From Dromaius novaehollandiae (Eukaryota > Chordata > Aves > Casuariiformes > Dromaiidae): a stretch of DNA of 64,000 bases. A program made the position numbers and the translations under genes. The stretch spans positions 10,377,448-10,441,447 of the forward strand of contig NC_088108.1 in NCBI RefSeq assembly GCF_036370855.1, read 5' to 3'. The notes under the pieces were generated by a model. It did not search any database and was not told where the DNA came from. It saw only the letters and a program-made list of their open reading frames with translations. Positions 23,914-35,739 of the stretch are shown in pieces; within the stretch, counting starts at the first letter, position 1, and each line of letters begins with the position of its first letter.

Positions 23914-24611
23914 CCTACATTGAAGATCTCACAAGATGTGTTGAGCAAAGCAGAAGACTCATTATCGTGTTAACTCCAGACTATGTTCTCAGGAGAGGAT
24001 GGAGTATTTTTGAGATGGAAAACAGACTCCATAACATGCTAGTCAGTGGAGAAATCAAAGTTATTTTGATTGAGTGTACTGAATTAAAAGGGAAAGTGAA
24101 TTATCACGAAGTGGAATCTTTAAAGCACACCATCAAACTTCTCTCAGTGGTCAAGTGGAAAGGACCAAAAAGCAGCAAACTGAATTCTAAGTTTTGGAAG
24201 CGCCTGGTCTTTGAAATGCCAGGGAAGAAAAAGGAGGTGGTGTCTCGGCGTCAGGTCCTGGATTCTGCAGAACAGGGCCTTTTTGGAGACCTCCAGACTG
24301 TACCCTCTCTTGCTGTCACAGGCACTTCTGCCACGTTGGTAGAGTCGCGAGCTGATTTAACTGATTACCATCAGACAGATTCTGTGCAAATGAGACATTA
24401 TTGCAGAGGATACGAATACGATGTGTCAGCAGCAACGTTGCCAATAGCTTCCATAAGTAACCATCACACATACTGTAACATACCTTTGACACTACTAAAC
24501 GGACAGCTACCTCTTAACAGTACCATGAAGGATCCCCAAGAGTTTCACAGGAACAACCCATTGCTACCTTTATCAGCACAGGAGCTTAGCCTCACCAGCG
24601 ACATTTGGTAG
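23914..24611 (+). CDS. IL1RAPL2: IL1RAPL2 terminal coding exon: rest of TIR domain and C-terminal tail
   Basis: This exon encodes 231 residues to a TAG at 24609-24611. The TIR part shows [40 protein letters not shown], a [14 protein letters not shown] strand and box 3, [11 protein letters not shown]. The ~150-residue tail that sets IL1RAPL proteins apart from other IL-1 receptors follows: [38 protein letters not shown], and the extreme C-terminus [14 protein letters not shown]. The TSDIW ending and [11 protein letters not shown] block point to IL1RAPL2; IL1RAPL1 ends in SSVIW. The tail of the paralogue IL1RAPL1 binds the calcium sensor NCS-1 (family knowledge). The acceptor TTTGTAG is followed by CC, completing a Thr codon. 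The reading frame is intact. Confidence 0.97.
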
Positions 24612-25215
24612 TGAAGATCAGAACTCTTTTGAGACGCTTCATAACTGCCATGGAGACACATTTTTAGAGAACTTTGCCCTAGCCCCATGGGGTGTCAAAA
24701 TACATTTGAAGCAGCGTCACACTTGCTTGCTTTTCTACTTGAACTTTTTTGTTTACATTTGCAAATTCTTGACAAAGGGGACATTCTTTTTCTAAGCCAA
24801 TAATGTCCTTCCTATCTTTCAATGTACAGTTTTATCGGTCCTTTAAAAAGGAGGGGGGAGAACAAAAACACATCCCATCATTTTACAGTAGGTTTACAAT
24901 CTGGGACGGATACATGTTCACTGTATATGATCTCCAACATCCATATTTATGTAATAGTAATTGAAATATACAGAAGCTGTTGGGTTTTTTCATATACACT
25001 TCAGTACAGATTGGAAATTCTAGTATCATATCATGCTACAAAAATGATTATCTCCTTTGTAGACCACAAGGGATGAGCCATTCTTAAAAGGAAGGAGGAG
25101 AAAACCTTCCCAGTAACATTGTCTCATAAATACATTTTAGAAGATGACCATCTCAAACATTACAGATGAAGAGCTACCAACTTTATCAATAAAGTGCATA
25201 GTAAAAGTTACTGCA
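24612..25215 (+). other. IL1RAPL2: IL1RAPL2 3' UTR (minimum extent)
   Basis: AT-rich sequence directly after the stop codon, with no further coding frame. The end is set about 20 bases past the first canonical AATAAA at 25188. The AT-rich composition with many ATTTA and TTTT tracts continues to about 27.3 kb, so a longer brain-type 3' UTR using a later signal (AATAAA at 28247, 28426 or 29935) is possible. Confidence 0.7.
25188..25193 (+). terminator. IL1RAPL2: Candidate polyadenylation signal AATAAA for IL1RAPL2
   Basis: This is the first canonical AATAAA after the stop codon, 577 bases downstream. T-rich and GT-containing sequence (CTTCATTTTATTATTGAGGC, then ATGTTGTAC) follows 50-80 bases later. 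Use of the site cannot be shown from sequence alone. Confidence 0.55.
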
Positions 25216-28200
25216 GAGTAAATCACCTGCTCACATCAGCATCTCTTCATTTTATTATTGAGGCATGTTGTACTCCTAGTCAATGGTTAGCAATGTGTTT
25301 TTCTTAAGCAACTTATTAGAATATTGGAGGATGTTTAGAAGGATTTTAAACAGTTTTTGTGTGGATTATAGATTGTTTCACATTTTTGCAGATTTTTAAT
25401 GACTTTTTTTAAGGAATTTAAGTATAAATTTGTCTGTCTGTTGGTGAATCCATTGGTTTGAAATTTCTTAAGAGCTCTTGACTTGTTTTAAGATTTGTAG
25501 TAAGGCAATGTGATTTTACGTAAGATTTTTTTTTCCAAAATCAATAGTTGCAGTTTAAAATGAACCTTTTACTGAGGATGTCAGCAATAGAAAATAATTA
25601 CTACAGCAATATTCAGAAATGAAGTGCTAAATTTTTCAGGTTTACTAGTAGTCTGACTTTAATTGCAGTGATAATCACCTGAGACAGTTCTCTCTCTGTT
25701 CATCTACCTGTCAATTTATGTACCTTTTAAACATGGCTGAAGCAGGAATATTTCTGCTCTCTGTGCAACTAGTAAAAGAGTGATGTTTTTAAGTAGCTGG
25801 TGAGGTCTTGCATTTCTCACTTTTGTGAGTGGTCCCATCAGTAAAAGGAGGATACAGAAATTTATCTTTCGTGGAAAGCATTCTTGCTGTGCGTGGATGA
25901 CAAGCGTTATACAGGTACTCAGCGTAACGCATTACTACTCAGTGAGTTGATTTTCTTCCAACCAGTATGTTTCATGAGGATTTGCATACTCAGGTGGTTA
26001 AGGGTTGCAGAGTTAAACCGTGGAGACAGCAGCATACAGGTTCAAAAGTTCTAAATAATGAAGGCAGAGGCCAGTTTTGCAGTGTCTAGCAAAGCTTTAG
26101 TGAAAACACAGTAGACGTGAGAGTTTTGTCTCAGTAAGATCTGCTGGAGCAAGTCCCCAAAACTATTTTTATGGCAGGCAGCCTTGCCTCTATTTCAGTA
26201 TCTTTTTAGTGTCGCTGTCTTTGATTGCATGAGTAAAAGTTAGCACTCTGCTCACAGCTGCCTGTGGTTCGATGAGCAAACGAGTCCAGTAAATCCTTAA
26301 CATTTTGCAGTGGTTCTTAAATTGTACCCTACAGTCAGATGGAAACAAACACTGACCTAAGACTTAAAGAATTCAGAATGGGCCTAAAGGCCATGAGAAT
26401 GATTTCAAATGTGCAATAATCCATAGAGGTTCAGTATTTTTTCCATTGCTTCTTTCCCCAGTTCTTTATTCTGTGGCCTCTTATACCAGTAATTATCTGT
26501 AAGATTTTCATTAGGTTCTAAATAATATGTGTTTCTCTGGGGTTTTTTTGGTTTGGGTTTGTTTGTTTGTTTGTTTTTAGTGTTATGCATTTGACACAAA
26601 CACAGAACATGGAAATCTAGCAATGATATTAATTTATTACACGATAAAGAACTATAACTTGCTCTTTTGTGAAGTTAAGTTCAGAACATATAGGTGTTTA
26701 ATATACATATTTTTCTACCGAGAAAGTGATTTTACTTCCAGTATGAATATGTGTTTCAACTCCCTCCCAGAAATTTAAAAAATTTGCACTGTTTTATAAG
26801 TGTTACAGACTGTGTTTACACTGGCTATATTCTTTAATGCAAAGTGTAATTAAAAAAAAAAAAACTAAAAGAAAACCTTGCATGAAGAGAGTTGCATATG
26901 TTTAAATGAAAAGCTGTACTTTTCATTATTTTCCTTTTCAAAATAACTCTAAAATCTGGTTAATTCACATAGGATGTTCAGTGAGATTTTAAACCTACTA
27001 GTTCTGTATTAAGCATGCAAACTCCAAAGAAAAGAAAAAAAATCCATATTCCGGTTGGTCTGCTTCTTTTATTTACAATGATTAAGTATGGGTAGCAGAT
27101 TCATTTACCTGGTGACAACGTGTCTCTTAGAGCAGTAGCTATTTGAAAGCAATCATGTTTGCATTGAAGTAACATGAAAAGAACAGTTTTTCCTCTCATT
27201 TTGCAGAACACATCGTGTAATATCTATGTATCTCTATATTTTAGTTATAGATGACAACTCACAATCTGCTTTAAGATTTCAAAGTGTGTATTGAGTACTG
27301 CGAGAATATATACATAAATCCGAACCGGCTGTACCCCTCTGCTTTTGGTATGGGGAAGGGGACGTGAGGTCAGGAGCGCTATCGTTCACTTAATTTCACG
27401 TGATGAAGCTATTGCATGCTGGAAGTCTAGCATTTCCTTTAGCAGCATTTAAGGGTCCGGAAAACTAGAGTGAAAGGCAACCGTCGGTGGGAGCTGGGTG
27501 GCGCAGGACTAGGAGCTTGTCCCTGTGCAGCTGCGAAAAGCAGCTCCCTGCCAGCCCTCCACCTTCCTCATGATGGCCGTGGGGCCACGGTGGCAAAAGC
27601 GGTCCAATTCTTTCATACAAACTTCATTAGTTGAAATAGGCGTCTTGCTTTCCTTTGTCTCACAAAAGCTGCGTATGGATTGAGCTCGATTTACCGGGGA
27701 GGGCACTGGGTGCCGCGGGGCCAGCGGTGCCCGGGCTCATCAGCACTGTCTCACCCCAGCGACAAGCTCTCCCGCAGCAATCGTCGCTATTGTAACTGCC
27801 TGGGTGTTCTGATTTCAGTCATGTTCGTTTTGAAGATGGATTATTACAACGTTTGGAAACTATTCTTGTGTACTTATCCTTGTGCGTGATGTGTTACAGA
27901 AGTTTCAGAAGACTATTTATAAAAATGAGCTAAAAATTGGAAGCCTATTCCGGCTCTGCAGATTTTATTTTCCTAAGGAAAATTTTCAGACAGAAAACAG
28001 TGTAGTCTTGAATGAAGGAACAAGCCAGAGTGAATATTAACAGTTTTGGGGGGTTGTGTGCTGGACCAGTACTTAGTAACTAATATTCCTGTCTCTAGAT
28101 GCTGAGTGAGAAAGCTGTATAAAGATATTGCTTTCCTCTGTCTACAGGTCTGCTCCAAAACCCATTCAAGCCAACAGAAAGAGCTCCATCAAATTCAGCA

Positions 28201-29360
28201 TACTTTGGATCAGGTCCTAAAATTCGAGGTGTATTGTGAACAGAGGAATAAAAAAGACAAAAGAGAGAGGAAGAAGCCAAGAGACTAATAACCATTTGCT
28301 TATTTAATCTGCCTAAAATCAAACTTATTTTTGTTTCTGTTTGGTATGGATGTGCTCCAGGAGCATTCAGCCTTGGGAAAGGAATTTAGTGCATTTCTTT
28401 GTTATAAACAAGATAAGGACTTGGGAATAAATAAGATACTTTTAGAAAAAAACCCTTGTGATTTTTAAGGGCTTCTGCTCTGCTCTCAGTAGCTTCTTCT
28501 GATTCAACAGGCTCTCTCTGTTCAGCCAAATGCTTAAGCACACACTTAAATTCCCCTTAATTCAGTGAGAAATGCTTTACTGAGTAGGGGCCTGAAAGAG
28601 TGATTTGAAGACCAGTGCCGGAAATCATGGCATTTAGCTGCTTTTAGAGTTATGCCCTTATGGAGAGCCTCAGAGCAGCTTTTCCGATTTCAGTCTTTGA
28701 GTAGATCCAAGTCTTGTGGCAGAACAGCTACCACATCTCTCAGTCCCAGCTGCAAGAGGGAGAGTCGTTGACGCTTCACAACCTGGCAGTGACGTCCCCG
28801 CAGCACCGAGGGGGAGCTGGGGAACGATGGCTTTTTTTGTGCGTCCCACTGGAGCAACTGGGAACTTAAAGCACAGGCAGCAGCGGTGGGATGGCTTGGC
28901 TGGAAGTACAACCTGCAGTAACCCGCCACCTCCAACTGGCATTTTGTGCATCTTCTCGCCCTTGGCGGATCCTGCGGGGGCTGCAGGGCTGCTGGAAGGC
29001 TGAGGAGTATGTGCCGAGAAGGGAAAGGAAGAAGAGAGCAGCCAGAGTCCAAGGATTTTCCAGACAAAAACGCTGATTCAGTATAGCACAACAACATCTT
29101 GCATGAATGCGTTAGGTTTGTCCACTTTTCAATGGACACTGGGCAAAGTTCCCCAGAAAATACCGTACCTTGCCAGCTCGCTCACTTTAGAGCTCTTGTT
29201 CTGATCCTTTTAAAATTAAATTTCAGTTCGCTGTTGGATGGGAAATTTTCTGGGTTTTCTTCCACAGAAAAACTGCTTCTCCTTTGTGTGTGTGCATGTG
29301 GAAATTCCCCACCACGAAGCAGCTCATGCTTCCTGCTGCTCCTGCGGGTTTGAAACTCGC
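25216..29360. other. Intergenic region or extended 3' UTR; no gene seen
   Basis: The first 2 kb is AT-rich and could still be transcribed as extended IL1RAPL2 3' UTR. A TTTG tetranucleotide run lies near 26560-26576. From about 28.7 kb the DNA becomes more GC-rich. The open frames here are short and unlike any family I recognise. Confidence 0.6.
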
Positions 29361-29369
29361 CCATGATGC

Positions 29370-29870
29370 CACGAGCGTTACTCCGTCATCCCTGGTGAGT
29401 CAAGCGAGGTGAGCGGCTCTTCCACGCCACTGGTCCCATCGCCGGTGCGTGCCTGCTAATGCCTGGCCCTGGCGGTTTGGAGGACATCTCGGCCACATCG
29501 TTGCCCCGTTTGGTTGCTGCACGGGGCTCGGGGCTGTCCAAACGGCAGCTCCTGCACCCTGTAGCTCCGCGCACCGCATCCGTGGGCATTGGCACTGTCC
29601 CGAACCCTCCTGAGCAGCGTAACCGCAGCCGAAGCCTGTTTGCCTGAAGCGATGAAGCTGTGTGGGAGTCAGCTCTTAGCAGCGTGGGGGCAGAGCCCAC
29701 CTTGGCAGCAGGGAGCTCGCAGGCATTTCCAGCGGAGATGCTTGGAAGGATGACGGATGCGCAGGCAGCGGCAGCACGCACCTGCCCCAAGCGTTCGATG
29801 CCACCCTCTGCCTGCTCCTGGGACACGGGGAGCTGGGAAGAGGTAGTGTGGGCCATGCTCAGGCAGAAAG
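29370..29870. other. GC-rich, CpG-containing patch
   Basis: Local rise in G+C and CpG between AT-rich flanks. A 163-codon minus-strand frame spans it (29386-29877), alongside shorter + frames, without recognisable protein features. It is probably a compositional effect. Confidence 0.45.
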
Positions 29871-29879
29871 CACCCACCT

Positions 29880-32800
29880 GAACATTATGATGGTGTTCCT
29901 TTAGCGTAAGAAATCTTGCTCTATTTGTTTATAAAATAAAGAAAAATGCATAAAACTACCTCTTCCCATAGTTTTGAAAGTATTTAAAATTTTAATATTC
30001 CATAAGAAATAATAATTAAAATAGTTCCTTTTTGGCATCAGTTAGAACAACAAGTATTTATAAATACAGGGCCTTGGAATACTTCATTACAGGAGGAAAA
30101 TAAAATCAGAAAATGGAAAAGTAATGGCATGTCATGTTCTTGCAAACGGAAAGAAGAGTGGTGATTTATGTTTTCTTCTTGCTGAAATGTACTGTGCTTC
30201 CATAAAGAAATGACGTGAAGTGTTTGTGACAGTGAAAGAAGGACAGCTTTGCAGTGCTTACCCAAGAAGACATTGGATCATTTCAGTAACACTGAAGAAA
30301 TTCAGAACAGAGGTTAATAGGGAGACTCCAAAGAAGTGTAAAACAATGTCTAAAAACAAAAGAAATATAAAGTAAGAGTTAACAAGCTTTGCCAGGATAT
30401 TTGTCATTTACATGTAAAACAGTAGCCCTGCGCGTAGAAGCAGAACAAGACCTGTATTTTGTACTGGATGAGTGGTGCAAGTTTCTTTAAGTTGGTATTT
30501 TCCTTGTACACACCAGTGGGTGATAAATGTTTTCCTAGCTGAAAGTTTCCCCTCTGGATACGTGAAGTGACGCGTGTGCCAGGACAGGGCTGAAGTGGGA
30601 GCACCAACCACTACTGGTGCCCCCCTTGGTCTGGAGGGACTGAGATCGGTGGGGATGGTGGAGTTTGTGCGTGGCACTTGGGGCTCCAGTGTCCGGCCCG
30701 GCGGTGGTCAGAGAACGTAGCACCCCGCTAGGACTGTGCTCAGGCTGCACAGAGTGATTTGCAAAGTATCTTGTGCCCTCTTTTATTGGAGAAATACAGG
30801 CAAGCCAAGGTAGAAATGAAAATTGTCGCAGGAAGAATCGTGCTTCTCATTTCTATATAAATCCAAATTATTTGGGATTCAGAGCACAGCCCTGGGATTT
30901 ATGCTGTGGAGGAGAACCTTGCGATTCTCATGCAGGGAACGCAAGGGGCTTTGCTTTTACTACCAAGGCATATTTTCATGAGAAATCCAGACCCTGATGT
31001 GGCCTAGACTTAATGTAAATTAGCCGCTTTTGAGAACACTCAAGAAGAGGTGTAATGAGATGTGAAGAAGCTTTTAAAGTACTGTATATTCTAATCAGCA
31101 TGTATATATGGCTTAAAGTTAACTTCTGCCAGCCCCCAAAATGGAGCATTTAATACATAATCCCCAAATACCATTAAAGAGAGTCTATATTCTGCTTAGA
31201 CTGTGCACAGAGAATTAACATCTATTCCACAAATAATAACAACCTTCAAAATCCTTAAAAGTTCTTTGATTAAAGGATATCAAAGGCCTTGTGATCATGA
31301 AACAATTAATCTAACACCTCACTGGGCTGGGGAAATGTTTTCATCTTCCCTTTAGCAAATAGGAAACAGGGTTAGGATCCATTTTGCACGAGATCCTGGC
31401 AAAAATCCAAGGCAGAGCTGGGCCCGTCGCCCTGCCCTCCCAGGCCTGGGCTCTCGCCAGCAGGTATCCTTCCCTCTGGGAGGAATCCCAGTGACAATCT
31501 GCACAAAACGGAGGGTTTGGGCTTGCGGGGCAGATAGCCATGAGTCATGAGAAATCAGGTTCAGAGATCCTTGATAAACATACACTTTAGTTAAGGGATA
31601 AATAAGATAGAGCAAGCCCTGAACGTGCTGTACCCGGGTGGCCCAGCTGCTGCTCTGGGGGACGTGGATGGCTCTCCGAGAGTGAATCCTGATGCTCCTG
31701 TTTGGGATCAGCAGCTCACTGCAGAGAGAGGGAAACACAGGATCTTATCGTTGGCCACAAAGTGACTTTGGAAGGACACAGCCTGACAAGGAGATGAGAT
31801 GATAGGAAATCTGTGTGCCATAACAAATTACTGGTGAAAGGAGACAGTGGGGAAAAAAATTGGACTGAAGGATAATTTAAACCTAACAAGCAGCCTGAAC
31901 CCAGATCAGAGCTCTGGCTCTTAAACTGCCAAACTCTGGGAAAAGCCGAACAAAGTTCAAACTTCATTGCTAACCCCATCAACGTAATGACCGGAATAAG
32001 CATCTGTGCTGTGACAGTGCCAGGCTGTGAGGAAAGCTTCAATCCAAGGCTGCAAAGTTTTTGGTTACCTTTCTGAACCATTTCTCCTTGCAAAACGCCC
32101 AGCCGGATGCACGCTGCAGGTACGCCTCAGGGCACGGGGAGTTCAGAGCAGCTGGGTTATTGCGGAATAAAAAGGAGCTGCCTGAGAGGGAGAAATAGAG
32201 GTGGCCAGTGGTGGACTCGGTGGCCCAGCTCTGTCCTTGGCAGACTGCCCCCATACACGCGATACCAGTGTGAACACCCTGCAAGAAGAGCTCACGGTGG
32301 AGGCAGTCGGGTGCAGATTGAGCGGCAGGCGAGCTGCGTCCGAGGGGCTGCCAAGAGCGCGGGGCGGCTCTGGTGTGAAGGCTTCAACATCGGGCGGTTA
32401 CTGCAGCCTGCTGCGACGCCCATGAGAGGGCTCCAAAACTATTTGGAGTACCCAATTTCTGAGCTCCCCAGGGCCCAGACATGGCTGAATCTTGCCCAAA
32501 GGGCTCTGACCCTGCAGACAGGCTGCAGTGGGGAACTACAGGTCAGAAGGGGATGCTAGTGGAAACAACAACAGCAGTAATTAATATAGCAATCTATTTT
32601 CAATCCCTTTCTTAAACTGGTAACTATGTTGTAAATTCATCGTCTTACATGTCTTTAAAATACGAAGTCCCTGGAGAGGGCATGGGAATAGCATTGTCTT
32701 TAGCAGCCAGTGTTTTATTAGCCGGGTACCCCGACGCAGTGCATGGCAGGCAGTCGAGCACAGTGCCGCAGTTCCCGCAGTCAGCAAAACAGTGGCAGCC

Positions 32801-35730
32801 CACACCACGGGCTTTTCTTGCAAAATACAGCAAATGTAACCTCTGAGCTGCTAATCATTTTTCCTTTTTGGCAGCCAAACAAATGTTATGAAAGAGTAAT
32901 TCTCGGCATCCATTGTACCCAGAGGGTTAACAAACATGTATAAGAAGAGCTCCAGATATAGAGCTGGCAACTCAGGCTGCTCCTTCAGCGTGTGAAGAGC
33001 TCTACAGAGACTTGAAGGATGATGGGAGTTGTCTTTTTTTTCTTTTTTCTTTTTTTTTTTTAACTTTTTCTAGAGAAATAAGGTCACAGGAATTGTCAGA
33101 GGAGCATGTGGAGTGATTATAGCAAAAGCACAGAAGCTCCTCAGAGAAACTTCTTCATTTTAGAAGCCTGATTCTTGTTATTTTACAGCAAGACTGTAAA
33201 GTACAAATTAGTAGGACAGGGAAGGAAGAGCCTAAGAGAACAAGAGTGATTTGTGCAGGGGGTTGATAGAAGAGGAGGCAGAGAAGAGAGAGATGAGGTG
33301 GCTGGCAGCAGCTTGTCCACGTGCGGTTGCTAACGGGGCACGTGGGGACGCCCGTGCGGGCCCACGTCCCGGCCTTGGTGGTTCGAGTGCCATCACTTCC
33401 CTGACGGGAGATGCAGTGCTGATCGCAAAGCTACCATGTCAAAACAAGACTAAACCATTACCAGGCAGCCTACTTAGGATGATTTTAAGTTGTAGCAAGT
33501 TATTATTTCGCTTCTTAAATAGTGCTTAAAAAAACATGATGTGGCAGCCAGTTTTCCACAAGGCAATTGAAGCAAGGTGAGCTCAGCTGAGCAGACACCA
33601 GCGTGTCTGTGCTGCTGTGCCCAGTCCCGGCACCGCCGGGGGCCACAGTCCCTCGCTGACTGCTGGGCAGCTCTCCATTTCCCCAAATTTGCCTTATGCT
33701 CAGGCTAGCGTCACTGAACCGTAAGCTGCCATTCACGGAGGTGACATGATTTTGCTGCTGATTCCATGTTTAACTGGTATTTTGCACTGGGCTGCACTAG
33801 ACAACTTGCTGCGGGAAGGGAAAGGCTGCATACAGACAGCCTGCAATGCAGCGTCGGGGCAGTGGAGCTCATTGCAACAGTTAGAAATTACATGTTATGA
33901 TACTTAATTAATTCAGGAACTTAAGCCCAACTAAGCACCCCAAGCAACCAGGTGAAGGCTCTAATGACCCCACAGATCAGACTCTAGCAAGCAGCCTGGG
34001 AAGTTTCCCTGTGGAGTAATAGTACTTGAGCACATGCACATGTGTGAGCAGTGAGCCCCTGACAAGAGGCTTTGTTAGCATACAGCAACATTTCTTCACC
34101 GTTACTCTCTTCCCTACAGGCCATGGAGGAAGTGACTAACTCCTGAGCAGGCAGTCAAGACCTGGTGAAAGATTTCAGGTATGTGTGGGAAGGTAAAAAT
34201 ACTCTGGTGCCATGCGTCGTCTTGGTGATATTAGTCAAGCGTAATGTCATAGCACTACACCCAAGATATACTTCCCCACAAAAAATCATAGCCTGCTAAA
34301 TTGGAGGGGGAAAGGCAGTGTGCTAAGATGATAAAATAAAGGTCTCTAGCTGAGATATCTCTTTTGGGAGATGAATGATAATTTGCCAGAACAGGGGACA
34401 GCTGAAATTAATAATGATACTCTGCTGTAAATTTACCACTGTGAAGCTAGAGTCAAGCCAATGTAGTCACTAGGGTTCTGTACCTGATTCCTCTAAATAA
34501 GAATTTGTCCCATTAATCCGGGGGGCTTAAAAGGAAGATTGTGATAACACTGAGCATTTGGTTTTGGTTGATCCAACAGCTTCTACTGAGAACAAAAAAT
34601 GCCCCTGAGGTACAGGGTTTGTGTTTTTGTAACTATGCTAGTTAATGTGATGTGGTTTGAGAGACCTTGGGATTCCTTCTAACACTAAGGCGAGTCACCA
34701 GCTGTATTTTCAGTTTGCCACCTGAAGTAGAAATTTAGCACGATCCTCCCATCCCAGTTTTACATGGGTACTACATCAGATATTTCACCAAATTTTAAGA
34801 AGTGAGCTGAAATCCCAATCAAACGAACCCCTCCCTGCTACCAGATCCAGCTGTGCTGTAAAAGACCACGAAGGTTGTAGTGCACCATTACCCTGGAGGC
34901 CAGGAGCTACCTTCTTGACCCCACAGCAATTAGGTTACAACGTGACTGAAATTCAGTTATCTTCCTCGTAGCCCACCTCTCGGCAACAGCTCTCAACACA
35001 TCCCCAGAGCACAGTTACCCCAGGGCCTGGCCTCCTGGTTGCCGGACCCTATCGTCTACGGTTTCATATCTAATAAGTTAGTGAGACAAAACTGCAGAAA
35101 ATGCTCTCAAAAGGTTAAAAAGAAAAATGCAATAGAAATGCTAGCCAAGTAAGGATCATCCTTGGAAGCCGCCTTATTCTCAGTTCTTGGACATGTGGAA
35201 AAAATAATAGTCATGAAAGGACTGGCAGGCCCTCCCAATCAAGATGAAGAAGAGTAATTCAAAGGGACACAGAAAAGACAAAAAAAAGGATAAATCATGA
35301 TCCTTCCCAGCAGTTGTAACATGGAAATTAGGGTAGGATAACAGGCTATTTAATGGCAGCATATGTATCGGAAAAGTATAGGTGGTCACAAAAGGGATTA
35401 AATGTGACTGAAAAAAACATAGCTAACATCAGTACGGGATCAAAAGAAGCCAAGAAGAGAAAAGGGAATGCGAATACTTTTGCTACATTGCTCACACAAA
35501 TGTCAAGGGAAAACACAAACCCATACACCCACGCAAAAGTAAAGCAAATCATTATCTGGCTGAGCAGGAAGACGTGTCTGGACAAGAGAAAAAAAAACGA
35601 TCAATCTCTGTGGGGTAACCTAAGTCCAAAAAAAGAAAAAAGGTTCAAGTATTGCAGAGTTAACCAAACAGTTTTTATGGGCCTTTTTCTTTATTTACTC
35701 AAAAATAAACAGAACCCTAGGAAAAAAATT
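29880..35730. other. Intergenic region; no gene recognised
   Basis: Mixed-composition DNA with GC-rich spots at about 32100-32420, 33300-33420 and 33540-33680. A T-rich run lies at 33031-33061. A possible internal exon with good splice-like borders lies at 34120-34178 but codes for nothing recognisable. An AT-rich block at 31020-31340 looks regulatory. A 137-codon frame at 35353-35766 is lysine-rich low-complexity sequence and is treated as chance. Confidence 0.55.
31020..31340. promoter_or_regulatory. Candidate conserved non-coding element with paired TCF/LEF motifs
   Basis: CTTTGAT (31264-31270) and its inverse ATCAAAG (31279-31285) face each other across 8 bases, matching the TCF/LEF core on both strands. 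Nearby are TTAAT homeodomain-type cores (AACAATTAATCTAACACC at 31302-31318) and ATTAACATC. There is no open frame or repeat. The regulatory role is inferred; conservation was not tested. Confidence 0.3.
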
Positions 35731-35739
35731 GAGTGTTAC

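Noticed and set aside
24822..25076. 84-codon frame downstream of the IL1RAPL2 stop
   Set aside because: It lies in the AT-rich 3' UTR with no homology; a chance frame.
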